Source: Heligmosomoides polygyrus polygyrus
Taxonomy: Eukaryota; Nematoda; Chromadorea; Rhabditida; Heligmosomidae
Length of the DNA stretch: 64,000 nucleotides
Reading direction: 5' to 3'
Assembly (NCBI GenBank): GCA_947396885.1
Contig: OX377204.1
Coordinates: 91,460,728 to 91,524,727, forward strand
Below are positions 30,143 through 39,597 of this stretch, piece after piece (positions within the stretch are counted from its first letter, which is position 1; every line of letters starts with the position of its first letter). The notes below the pieces were generated by a model. That model saw only the letters and a program-made list of their open reading frames with translations, did no database searches and was not told where the DNA came from. The translations under genes were made by a program, and so were the position numbers.

Positions 30143-30234
30143 GTGGCCATACTGATTGAGCGACGCGATCGATCAATTTAGTCACTTTACATGTCGTCGC
30201 GTCGTTTGGCGTCGGAAGTATAAACGAGTCCTAA
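30143..30234. mobile_element. Partial second copy of the 30006 MITE
   Basis: Repeats GGCCATACTGATTGAGCGAC and the terminus GAAGTATAAACGAGTCC followed by TAA. Its left end is missing. Confidence 0.55.
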
Positions 30235-30843
30235 GGCACAGATAGTCTCTGCCGGCGTCGAATCGGCTCAAGATCAGCGGTGGCTGATTCACATCATTAT
30301 TGCCACTGCCGCTTTAGCGGCGCCGCCGGCGGAGCTCTGCATTCCTGATGGTTAGGGATTAGTCGCAGAAGTGTGTGGGGTCCTTTAGCCTTCAGTAGAG
30401 GCGGCAGCTCTGAAAGCAGTCTACTTGACAAAGATAATACCGTGATGTGACCAAAGAGAAACTTTTCTTTGTAATTTTCTAGCCGGGAGAGACTATAAGG
30501 ATTACTTTTGTTACACTCTTCTGCTTCCTTCCGATTAGGAAAATCCCTCATTTCTTCTATATTTTTAGCAAAAGACATATTAGCTTACATAATATCATGG
30601 ACTTCCTAGAGCTCATCAAATTTTTTCTTGAACACATCACTCTCCTTAAAATTACTTTTTGCTTTTTACTAATTTTTATTTTTCACTAATTAAAAGTTTT
30701 ATTGGAGTAAAGCATCAATTCCTTTACTAATTTCATGCTTCTTAAACTGTCCAAAAAATTCTCGAAAGCTTAGACCTTAGACTATGTATGCAGCATTCCT
30801 GCTTTACTCTAATTTTTCCAATGCATTAATGACTTCCCAAGGC
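30235..30843. other. No recognised feature
   Basis: AT-rich unassigned stretch. Confidence 0.35.
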
Positions 30844-30960
30844 AAGTGTGGCGCAGTCGGTAGAAGGCGGTTCTCTCGTGCTCACCGAATCGATCTATTG
30901 GTAAGCTCGGGTCCTCCTAACCCAGCTAAGCTTTCATTCCTATGAGATAAAGAGGATACC
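30844..30960 (+). repeat. tRNA-like SINE head, diverged
   Basis: GTGTGGCGCAGTCGGTAGAAGG resembles the SINE A-box region and GCTCGGGTCCTCC stands where a B box would be, followed by CCCAGCTAAGCTTTCATTCC like the SINE body. It breaks off after about 115 bp. Confidence 0.5.
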
Positions 30961-31390
30961 ACTGCAATTATTTGAAAACGAAACCATACCGGTGGTCCCT
31001 AAAAATCTTTTTTTTTCAACTTTGATTTTAACTCTTTCTTTCCATTATTCTTTTATTTTTTATGATTTTTGTTTTATTTTTATTTTTTAAAGATACCTGT
31101 ATCCCCTTCCGTTGAAGATGCTCACAAGCTACCTATCCTTTCCCATACTGCAGCTCTTCTACCCTGTACCTTTTTCCTATCTCACTAGGTATTTATTAAT
31201 TAATTTATTTATTATTCAAATTATTATTATTATTATACGCACGCAACGATATCTGTTATAGTCTACAACTTCAGCACCTTCACTTAATGAATGATGATTG
31301 AAGGATGATTTTAATTTTTTTTCACTGAAGTGACTTGAAACCTGGTGCATACGCCATAGCCAATCATCGGGTATGCGCCACGTATTCTCA
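30961..31390. other. No recognised feature
   Basis: T-rich unassigned stretch. Its end (about 31368) shows a decayed SINE tail motif (GGTATGCGCCACGTATTCT). Confidence 0.35.
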
Positions 31391-31466
31391 TACCCATGTG
31401 GGATGGCGGATTTGGTCTATTCTATAAATACCCATGTGGGATGGCGGATTTGGTCTATTCTATAAA
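31391..31466 (+). repeat. 38-bp perfect tandem duplication
   Basis: Two identical units, 31391-31428 and 31429-31466, starting TACCCATGTGGGATGGCGGA. The surrounding sequence is a decayed minus-strand SINE. Confidence 0.9.
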
Positions 31467-31490
31467 TGACCTGCGGTGGCTAGCTGATAG

Positions 31491-31491
<1 letters not shown>

Positions 31492-31570
<79 letters not shown>

Positions 31571-31571
31571 T
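31492..31571 (+). repeat. (TTTA)n microsatellite, about 20 units
   Basis: Uninterrupted TTTA tetranucleotide run. It translates as IYLFIYLF repeats, which is an artefact. Confidence 0.95.
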
Positions 31572-31864
31572 ACTGAATGAGTGTACTCAAATGGGTGAAA
31601 ATATAGGGAAAGAAAAAGGGGAAGATTTTGTGGTTGTAGTTGTCTGTAAGTTGCAAAGAACAAATTGGAAAATTCTGATTTGTGTCCAGTGCCGTTATCT
31701 ATAGTGTTACCAGTCTCGTGACAAATTGCTCAAAAACTCGTCCAAAGACACGTCTTCAACCGCAAAAGTGGACAAGGACGTCGAAACGCTGAGAAGATCG
31801 GATCGGTGTTCAACCTGGTGTTTTCCAGTTAGTCACAAAGGGTACTTCGCCGTGAGGGATAATA

Positions 31865-32094
31865 TAGGCTGTCGCAAAATTAATCGCCGAAACGGACCGC
31901 TTACTTCAAACTGCTATAACTCAGCTTAAACACTACGTTATTAATCGAGGTAAAAAGCGCTAGAATTTTGAAAGAGCAGGAAAAACCTACCGAACGGTAT
32001 GTGTGGCTTTCCTTGAAATAGAATGGTTTAGGGTAAAAAAAACTAGTTTATTTATATATACCTCGAAACGGAGATTAATTTTGCGGCAGCCTAA
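31865..32094. mobile_element. Mariner-type MITE (230 bp)
   Basis: TIRs TAGGCTGTCGCAAAATTAAT and, reversed, TTAGGCTGCCGCAAAATTAA, with TA on both sides (31863-31864 and 32095-32096). The sequence has the TTAGGCTG start typical of mariner ends and no transposase. Confidence 0.7.
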
Positions 32095-32132
32095 TATGTA
32101 CATACTCAGGACAATTTTGGTTAGTAACCGTC

Positions 32133-32345
32133 AACCAACTGGTTTGAAACCCTTTAGTTAGTAACCGACCATGAAAGGGTTTGGGACCGAGCACGAAAGG
32201 AGGCCACGCCCCCGCAGCACATGTTGCTGTTGCGCAGCGAGGGGCGTGGCCGTCCTTTCGTGCGCGGTTCCAAACCCTTTCACGGACGGTTTCAAACCCT
32301 TTCATGGTCGGTTACTAACCAACGGGTTTCAAACCAATTGGCTGA
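32133..32345. repeat. Hairpin element with GAAAGGGTTTG repeats
   Basis: Left and right halves are inverted copies centred near 32225 (GCAGCACATGTTGCTG). Outer arms contain TTTGAAACCCTTT and GTTAGTAACCGACCATGAAA, inner arms CACGAAAGGA..GGCCACGCCCC. The right arm carries one extra GAAAGGGTTTG unit. No TSD assigned. Confidence 0.7.
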
Positions 32346-33195
32346 TGGGTACAAACGCAAATTTGTCTGAGTAAAAGCGCACCTGTGTAGGCACCATATG
32401 AACCCTTCATATCGATCATAATCCATACCTAAATCAATCAGTCACCGGGGACCATTGGCATCTATCTATCTGTCTGGAAAACTGGCACAGTTCAGAGGTA
32501 TTGTGGTCTTTGTGCCGTTCGTTGTGGCGACGGTCCATTAGGAGTCAGACGGAGTGTGTGTGTGCCAGTACAGCAGCAAGTTTTTCCCCAGCCTTCAACC
32601 ACCACCACATATCGCGCTGAGAATTGGTTGACGCTCGCTGCACGAAGTGGAACCCCTCGTCATGCGCTGGTGCAGAGCATGTCAAAGAACTTCGAAGGCC
32701 ACCAGCACGCAGCTACAGACCACCACCGTCTCCACCCCAGTGCGACGACGGCTCCGACCGTCGTCGCGTCCTCGAAATGCGTCGGCAGCCCTCACCGCCG
32801 CCTCCTCTCGGATCTTATCTGAATCGTTCGCCTACAGATCTCGTCGGCCCGTCGTCGAATACTAGCCATTGGCCACTCCAGACTTCTCATCGATTCGTTT
32901 GTTCACGAATCGGCTAACGCTACAGCTGAGCATTTACATCTACTCCTCAGGTTTCGTGTCTTTAACGTGCCATTTTTAGTGTTACACTAAGGATTTGTTT
33001 AGCAAATGCTTTGCTTCCTGAATATTTTCTTCTGATTTGGACGCTAGTGTATGTATAGAGCAGTCGGCAAAATACATCACATACATTGTGTGGCTGCGCT
33101 GGTCGTTTAAAACTTTTGTGTTTGTATTTTTATTTTTTATTTATTACTGCAAAATGTCAACAGTAAACATAGCAGTAGCGATGACACCAACATAT
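32346..33195. other. Unassigned; Pro/Ser-rich open block at 32624-32917
   Basis: A plus-strand frame of about 97 codons ends PPPPLGSYLNRSPTDLVGP and SSNTSHWPLQTSHRFVCS. It is GC-richer than its surroundings and could be a coding exon, but no domain or clear splice sites are recognised. Confidence 0.25.
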
Positions 33196-33430
33196 TAAGA
33201 ATTTTTCACCCACTAGTGATCAGATGGATTGAAGCATATTTAAGTGGCAGAACTTTTCAAGTAAGAGTGGGATCTTAACTTTTTACGGTTCGGTATGCGA
33301 AAAGTGGTGTACGGCAAGGAGGGGTATCTTCTCCGATTTTGTTTAACATCTTTCTAGCCGAGTTGCCTAATATGTTGAGAAGATGTGGAGTAATATGAAA
33401 ACAGTATGCGGATGATCTGAAATTTTTTCG
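33196..33430 (+). pseudogene. CR1-type LINE RT fragment
   Basis: IRWIEAYLSGRTFQVRVGS, then KSGVRQGGVSSPILFNIF and QYADDLKFF mark RT blocks 3-5 of a CR1-like LINE. In-frame stops and a short missing piece show decay. Confidence 0.7.
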
Positions 33431-33989
33431 CAGAATCAATTTCCCCTGGGACTGTCAAAAAATTCAAACGAGCGACAAAATACAGCAAAGAACGACTACA
33501 AGACAGTGCTTTCCCTGAATTCGGCTCATACTTGCGCACCACCAACTTGTGAGTAGCTTGCCAGCTGCAAAATTCTTGAAAGCAGAGAACCGGGTGAAAC
33601 GGGGAGCATTCCGCATCAGTGCTTTATACGATGACCCCGCTCTAGTGTCAAAAGTGCTAGCCATGACGCTTGATCGTGCCAAGGGCTAATACGAGCTTGT
33701 AAACCTCTCCCCTGATGTTGAAGCGTCTAAAGGAGAAGAACTGTTCTATAGAAGACAACCCCAACATCATTTTAACGGGCAAGGACACTTTATCAACTGA
33801 ATAACCAACATCACAAATGAAATGATGTTCTTCACTAAAGAACAACCGATTTCTCAATGTCTTGATTTGCTTCCTTCTACAGGCAAGCGAAATAAACCTT
33901 AAAGGGATTACTCACGATTTTCTCACAGTTCTGCAAGACATGGTGTATACCAGTAATGTATTACGTGACCCAGCATACCTTTAGCTATC
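33431..33989. other. No recognised feature
   Basis: Unassigned. It may include further decayed LINE sequence, which I cannot demonstrate. Confidence 0.3.
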
Positions 33990-34187
33990 GAGCATCTGTA
34001 TCACCTTTCGTCCCGTTGATCATCGAGTTGCTCGAGCGGGCGCCAGTAGCGTCTCCACTCGTCCCTGTCGCGTGCCAGAGTGCTCCAATGGATCCTCCTC
34101 GCACGAGGGGCACGAAGAGCGTCATATCTTTCGTTCACGGCTCTTCGAGAAGTCGGAGAATTCCGACCAACGCGTAGGTGGGGTCCT
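33990..34187 (-). pseudogene. RTE LINE C-terminal end fragment
   Basis: The minus strand encodes NERYDALRAPRARRIHWSTL, ARDRDEWRRYWRPLEQLDD and a stop after QRDER, the extreme C-terminus of an RTE protein. It is matched at DNA level by 47620-47770. The 3' tail GATACAG is present near 33985. Confidence 0.75.
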
Positions 34188-34515
34188 GGTTTCATATTGA
34201 CATCCAGCTATTGAGACCTTATTCTCATGTCAAACTTCTGTTGGTGACGCAGCTTCTTGCGCTCGGCTTCAATTTTGAATTTTCAATTTTGAATTTTGTT
34301 CCTGAATGATCTTCGGCTGCCTAGCAAGAATAACTTCAGTCTCTTCTGTTTCTCAGATCATGTTGCCACCCAGCAGATCCAGCTCGCGCTCAATCTTTTT
34401 GTTGATCGAGGTCTTCCAGTTCATCGACAAACACAGGATCATACGGGAGAGCACACGCAATGGTTAGGAACAGAAGCACCAGAAGAGACCTCATTCTCAA
34501 ACTTGGATAATTAAA
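34188..34515. other. No recognised feature
   Basis: Unassigned, with a short TTTTGAATTTTCAATTTTGAA repeat near 34270-34298. Confidence 0.35.
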
Positions 34516-34796
34516 CGGGCGCGTCTGGCGCAGTCGGATGAGGTGCCGGCTGTCGATACCAGGCTCCTGGTTCGGATTTCCCGCCCAGGCCAACCATGCC
34601 TTCCATCCCTTCAGGGTCGGAAAATTAGTACCAGACTTGTCTGGGAAGGATCAAACACAGACTTGTACATCGGCTGGGCACTGGAAGTCATTGCATGGCC
34701 AAATACGTATTCAAATCACCTCCACGATATCCCGTAGAAGTAGAATGCGTGGCGCATCCCAAAAGGGATTGCGTAACGCCGTCCTTTACCCTTTTT
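34516..34796 (+). mobile_element. SINE, near full length
   Basis: Head GGGCGCGTCTGGCGCAGTCG (A box TGGCGCAGTCGG), B box GGTTCGGATTTCC, intact body, and tail TCCTTTACCC. Confidence 0.88.
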
Positions 34797-35394
34797 ATTG
34801 AGACCTTTCTCTATTTGTTACGAACTTATTTTTGTTCTGACAATGAGTATTCATCTGAGTAAAACGTATCAGCGTTTATGCGTTGGAGCTAGTTCGTACA
34901 TATTTAGGATGCGCCATGCACTTGTGTTGCGTTTACTTATTTTCGTTGTCCCTAGATAAAAAAAAACGCCGTATTGAAAGCAAAAAACCCTTCGCGATCG
35001 CCTGATCATCAGTCTGTAGGAAAATCGAAACCAAATATCAAACAACTCAGTAGTCAGTGATCTTCGACTCTAGAGAGTTTGGCGGTCGGTAACGATGCCA
35101 CATTAGCTAATCGGGGGCGCGATCTACTCGAAAGTCAAAGGCAACGTGTACGATAAGAACACGTTTCGGTAGATGTGGCGGCCTCCCAACATCGGTTCAG
35201 AACTGATCGTCGCATTGTCTTCAACGAATTCGGGAAATTAGCCTATGACACCTTTAGCCTTGTGGAATATTAGCGCAACTTTCAGTAAATCGATGAAGCT
35301 TATTCGGGTCTTTTGGGTGTAGCTCATACGTTTTGCATAATTGCTCACATTTACTATTTTCACGTCGAACTTAACACATTTTAAATTGAACTGG
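34797..35394. other. No recognised feature
   Basis: Unassigned sequence before a foldback element. Confidence 0.35.
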
Positions 35395-36370
35395 ACCCTC
35401 TTCGAAGTTATTCTAAAACCTTTCAAACTGTGGTGAACGTCTTCCGTATCCAAACGAGCTTCTTGCAGGCTAAATTACAGACCCCACGGTGCTTAAAATA
35501 ATTATTTGTTCGATGAAAATTTGGTAAAGCTTTTTTCGAAAAGTTTTAGTTTAGCTGCTCCGAATGAGTGTAGGAAGTTTAAAAGGATAAAAAGGGTAAA
35601 GGACAGCGTTACTCAATGCTCTTTAGGATGCGCCACGCATTCTACTTCTACGGGATGTCGTGGAGGCGTGTTAAATGCGTATTTCGCCATACAATGACTT
35701 GCGGTGGCCAGTCGATGAACAAGACAGCGCTTTATTCTTCCCAGACGAACGACCTCGACGGCTTGGATGGCCCGGGCGGGTATCCGAACCAAGAGCCTGG
35801 TATCGGATGCACGCGACAGTCGGCGCCTCCTTCGACCGCACTACACGCGCCCATTAAGAAGTTTATAAATTTTTAATTTAAAAAAGATAGTAATCTAAAT
35901 TTTGCTTAAAGCGCAAAAAAGCAGCAGTCTTTTACTTTTGGGTTTTCATAAAAAGACCAGATCGCACCATGCGCTCGAAAACTTCGTCGCGATTTTTATT
36001 CGATTCATACTGTAAATGGTGTTTACATGAAGCATCAAAGTGAGGATATATGTGTTCTTTAATACCATTTTTTTATCGTTCATAGGCGTTAAACCCTATA
36101 CAAACAGAAAATCTGCCACTAATCGATTGAACACCACAACGTCTCGGAAGAGGGCTTTCTATTTAGTCACCTTTCTGCCCTCTAAAACAAGCTTTAAGCC
36201 TTTATTTTCCCTTAAAAAGTGAGAATCCTATACAATTTTAAACAATGTGCTCGCTTATTGGGTGGTTGAAATAAAATTTCAAAGAAATCATTCCAAGAAT
36301 TTTCTTGAACAAAGAATTATTCTTACATTTCCGGAAAGCCTCTAGTTTAGTGTAGAAGAAGCTCATCTCG
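35395..36370. mobile_element. Foldback DNA element, copy 2, split by a SINE
   Basis: Same family as 16845-17640. The left arm includes GAACTGGACCCTCTTCG and TTGTTCGATGAAAATTTGG. The right arm includes CTTGAACAAAGAATTATTC and CTAGTTTAGTGTAGAAG. The SINE at 35596-35853 lies inside it. Confidence 0.55.
35596..35853 (-). mobile_element. SINE inserted in foldback element
   Basis: Minus-strand copy with a short deletion in the body. GAAGTTTA occurs on both sides (about 35573 and 35858), a likely target-site duplication, which supports insertion by retroposition. Confidence 0.8.
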
Positions 36371-36377
36371 AGAAAAA

Positions 36378-36432
36378 GGATGCGTAGTGCATCCCAAAAA
36401 TTAATTAACGCCGTCCTTTAATATCCTATTAA
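36378..36432 (+). mobile_element. SINE 3' end fragment
   Basis: Only the last part of the SINE (ATGCGTAGTGCATCCCAAAA, then GTCCTTTAATATCC). Confidence 0.6.
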
Positions 36433-36819
36433 TCACTCCTTAGCCGCTTTGAGACTCCAGTAATTCTTTTCTAATGCCGATGTAATGTGAAAGCGTTTTA
36501 AGGAATGAACTCGGTGGTAACTAGAGTTACGGACTTGAAACCTAAAGGTCGTGGCCAAAAGCGAATTTCTGCTTCTACTCCCTTTGAACCCAATTTTCAT
36601 GGATCCTTATTTTTTGCGACTTTTTCGAAATTATTTTCCTGTTTCAATGAGGGTATTTAATCCCAAGTTGTGAGTTTCAGTCGTTTTCTAACGATAACTT
36701 GTGGATGTGCCTTGGCGCGGCGATCTTGGTTGAATTGCACGAAGCTGGTGGCGTTACGACTTTGCTTCGTCGCCCATTTTCAAAAAAGAAAATTGCTACC
36801 AGCCATATCTGCGGTTGAC
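36433..36819. other. No recognised feature
   Basis: Unassigned sequence upstream of the PLE reverse transcriptase piece. Confidence 0.35.
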
Positions 36820-37392
36820 GAAGAACTGACCTGGACACGACACTTGGCCATCTCAACTCTTGTGACCCTTTATATCCAGTTCACGGTAGAGTCTCTCAAT
36901 GAAAATAGATTCCTCCCGTTCCTCAATACCAAGGTTCGGATCTACCATGGCCGCAAGGAATTCGTTTGGTACAAGAAACCTGCATCCCAGAGTGTTTTGC
37001 TCCACTCCCGAAGTGCACATCCCTTGCACATGAAAGTGAATGTGATAAGAACCCTTATCGCCACGAAGGATAAAACGTGTACTGAAGGATCTATGGAAGC
37101 AGAGACAAACATTCCGAGAATACTGGAAAAATGGCTACACTTCAGCAGAAGCAAGGTTCTAGCGACGACATTTCATCTCGGTGGTGTACCATTGGTTTTA
37201 CCGTACGTTAACGAACGAATTCCCACGGACGTCAACCGAGTTGTGAAAGCGTCAGAACTTCCATCTAACCTCGTTTTTTGACCAGCGCCAAATCTTTAGA
37301 GCCTGTTTACTGCATCAAAAATCTGTGAAGAGAAATGTGGCCGAAACAACTGCCTGTATTGCACAACCAACCTTATCATGTAGTGATTAAGA
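36820..37392 (+). pseudogene. Penelope-like reverse transcriptase, C-terminal part
   Basis: PLE reverse transcriptases are related to telomerase. The frame to 37281 contains LYIQFTVESLNENRFLPFLN, the region just after the catalytic Asp pair in PLE RTs (IQFT.E.E....LPFLD). It continues VWYKKPASQSVLLHSRSAHP and LHMKVNVIRTLIATKDK, the PLE thumb-type segment (YHxxSxHP.xxKxxVIRxL). Further on are LPYVNERIPTDVNRVVK and, past a stop at 37279-37281, EKCGRNNCLYC, like the Cys-rich linker ahead of GIY-YIG. No GIY-YIG domain follows. The palm motifs are absent upstream, so the copy is truncated at both sides. Confidence 0.7.
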
Positions 37393-37548
37393 AGATCGGC
37401 GGAAGTGTTGTTTACAGTAACTTTATTTATAAGAAGCATAACTGTGGTGAGGCTCTGTTAACGAGGCCCGCTGCTTGATTAGTATTTACCGTTACTATTG
37501 TATTTTATGATAATGGTATTTACTATATGTAGTGTTATTAAAGGCCTG

Positions 37549-37590
37549 AGGAACCTGCTAAGCAGTGAAAGCTTGCCAATAAAGAATATC
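37549..37590 (+). ncRNA. Hammerhead-like motif of a second PLE type
   Basis: CTGAGGA, then an imperfect stem (ACCTGC / GCAGT with one bulge) closed by TAA, then GAAAGC and AATAAAG downstream. The order of parts is the same as in the 21972 motif, but the stem sequence is different. It lies about 160 bp after the PLE RT fragment. Confidence 0.35.
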
Positions 37591-37908
37591 GAAAGAGCCT
37601 TAACTGTGCCATCTATACCTAACTACGTATGAGGCTGTCCACTGCAAGTCACTATCTGGCCGGTCACTACGCATACAAATGGTCCCACAATAGGGTGGGT
37701 GTAGCGTCAGTTCTCAGTTGAGCTCTGTCAACTTTTGGCGGGTTATCAAAGAGATGTGGGGTCTGGTGTTGTCAGAACATTACGCCTTTCGGTTTGGTCA
37801 GTTCAGAACGTTTTCTCTTGATTTCTTCGTCTAATTTCTACAGTTGGCGACAGAATACATTCGAATCAACAGTCTGGTTTTCTGGAACCAGCTGAAAGTA
37901 AACTATAC

Positions 37909-39030
37909 TTTGATACTTTGATGGTCCTTTGTCGGCTGGAGGTCTTCTCAGCGGGGACCACAACTCTTCCAGACCGCTCGATCTCTGGCTGTTTGCATCC
38001 AGTGAGGCAGACTCCGCTCTCTGAAAGATCTTGAGAATGAGTCTGCCCATCGCGTTGGCGGTCGTCCCAGTGGTCTCTTATGGTCTCTCGGGAGCCATTC
38101 TGTGACACGGAGACTCCATCTATCGTCCTTTCGTCGAAGCAGGTGCCCGGCCCAGCGATATTTGGACTTCTTCATGTACTGCAGCGGATCTGCTAATTGC
38201 GACTTCTCCCGTAGCTCCGAGCTTCGTAGGCCTTCTTGCCATTGCTGACGAAGGCTTGTTCTCAGAAGACATCTCTCCAGTGCACGATGCGTAGTTTGCA
38301 TCGCTCTGGCGATTGTTTTGTTGTCGGGCCAGGCTTCCGTCGCGTAACACATCACAGGCAGTACAAAGGCGTTGAATATCGAGGCCCTGAGGCCGGGATC
38401 CTTGACCTGATCGGTGGCTTCGCGAATCGAACTGAAGGCTGCCCATGCTGCGCGTCTCCTGCGGGCGATTTCAGGAGCGAGGTCGTTATCCATGTTCAGC
38501 TCTCTTCCCAGATAGACGTAGGAGTCGACCTGTTGCAGAGCGACTCCATTTAACCTTACGAGTCCCGTGTCACACCACTGGTTGACCATAAATTGCTTTT
38601 TGGACATATTCTTGTCCAATCCAATCTCCATACCTGCCACATTGAGCTCGTTCAGCACTTCTTCGACTTCTGCCGTGCTGGTAGAGATGAGAACAATATC
38701 GTCGGCGAAGCGAAGGTTGCTGATCCGTTTACCGTCGACAAGGTAGCCTTTATCGTCCCAGTTCAAGTCTTTCATGGCATCCTGGAGTGCCGCTGTGAAT
38801 AGCTTGGGAGAAATCGTGTCTCCCTGCCGTACTTCCTTCCCGACAGGAATCTTGGGCTTTCGATCGAACAGCTGGATGGTAGTCGATGTGTTCGAGAAGC
38901 ATTCGTCGAGAAGTCGGATGTAGGGCGATGGTATACCAGCGTGCACAAGTGCGTTCAAAACGGCGTTGATTTCCACAGAGTCGAACGCTTTCCGGTAATC
39001 CACGAAGACAAGGACAAGTGGGAGGTGGTG
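37909..39030 (-). mobile_element. RTE LINE, 5'-truncated, with 11-bp TSD
   Basis: GTAAACTATAC at 37898-37908 and 39031-39041 bounds the insertion. The 3' end on the minus strand finishes with ATCAAAGTATCAAAG. The sequence matches the full-length RTE at 60171-63063 over its last 1.1 kb. Confidence 0.9.
37948..39027 (-). pseudogene. RTE reverse transcriptase, C-terminal two-fifths
   Basis: Open frame from the truncation to its stop at 37948. PLVLVFVDYRKAFDSVEINA (first catalytic Asp) and VRQGDTISPKLFTAAL are followed by LRFADDIVLISTS (catalytic Asp pair) and YVYLGRELNMDNDLAPEIAR. It continues with the RTE tail KYRWAGHLLRRKDDRW and GRPPTRWADSFSRSFRERSL. It differs from the 60219 copy at scattered residues (for example GKEVRQGD against GKGVRQGD) but has no stop, so the truncation is recent. 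The endonuclease and the front of the RT are absent. The apparent start in the flanking sequence is accidental. Confidence 0.9.
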
Positions 39031-39597
39031 GTAAACTATACCCTCGCCTATGTTTATTTTCATTATTTCGTTGACGACCCAAGGGTTTGTTTAAGCAACC
39101 AAGCTGCTGTAAGCGCGAGTTTAATTCGATATGCCAAGCTTCTCCGTCATCTCTCGAGTTGTCATACGCCAATTAGATTCGATTAAGGTCTTTATTCTGT
39201 CGCCATCAGTAGGGACTGTGTGACCAGTATGTGCACCTTTCACATTGAAATCTCCAGAGCGAAGCGAACAAACCAACGCCGACACTGGCGTTCAGTAAGG
39301 CAGTCCTCACACATAGACCTCACATAATTTCCTCCGGGATTGCACCGCAGTTTTATCCAGTCGGAAGTAAAGCAATAAAATATGACGATAATGCTCTCTT
39401 TGGTCGTCCATTTTCAACTTAATTTTTTACCAATTTTTTTTAACTAGTGACGTCAGTTTTTAATAAGGGATAGTCGAAGATCTAACCGTTAAAACAGTGT
39501 ATAATAGTGTAAGCAAGGCAATTACTAGTACATAAAATTATACAGGTTCACGCTATATATTTGTGAGAAAAACGACATCAATTATCGAACAACCCAA

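Larger units (their letters stand above)
37640..39411 (-). pseudogene. Mariner transposase, interrupted and degenerate
   Basis: ATG at 39411 starts MDDQREHYRHILLLYFRLDK, followed by TAVQSRRKLCEV, and after a frameshift RSGDFNV, VPTDGDRIKTLIESNWRMTT and REMTEKLGIS, the N-terminal DNA-binding half of a mariner transposase. After the RTE insertion the same strand resumes with FQLVPENQTVDSNVFCRQL, a stop, then EEIKRKRSELTKPKG and a ruined HDNARPH box. The WVPHEL linker to the first catalytic Asp is deleted and the end after the second Asp is lost. It is non-functional. Confidence 0.8.
37640..39597 (-). mobile_element. Mariner transposon split by an RTE LINE
   Basis: The right end on the plus strand reads CGAACAACCCAA followed by TA at 39598-39599, the TTGGGTTGTTCG start of a mariner. 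The transposase N-terminus lies at 39063-39411 and its central part at about 37640-37897. The RTE at 37909-39030 sits between. The C-terminal end and left TIR are missing. Confidence 0.75.

Noticed and set aside
30844..30920. Possible functional tRNA gene
   Set aside because: A-box and B-box-like segments are present but no cloverleaf pairs. The following sequence is SINE body.
31492..31571. Hydrophobic IYLF repeat that looks like a membrane segment
   Set aside because: Translation of a TTTA microsatellite.
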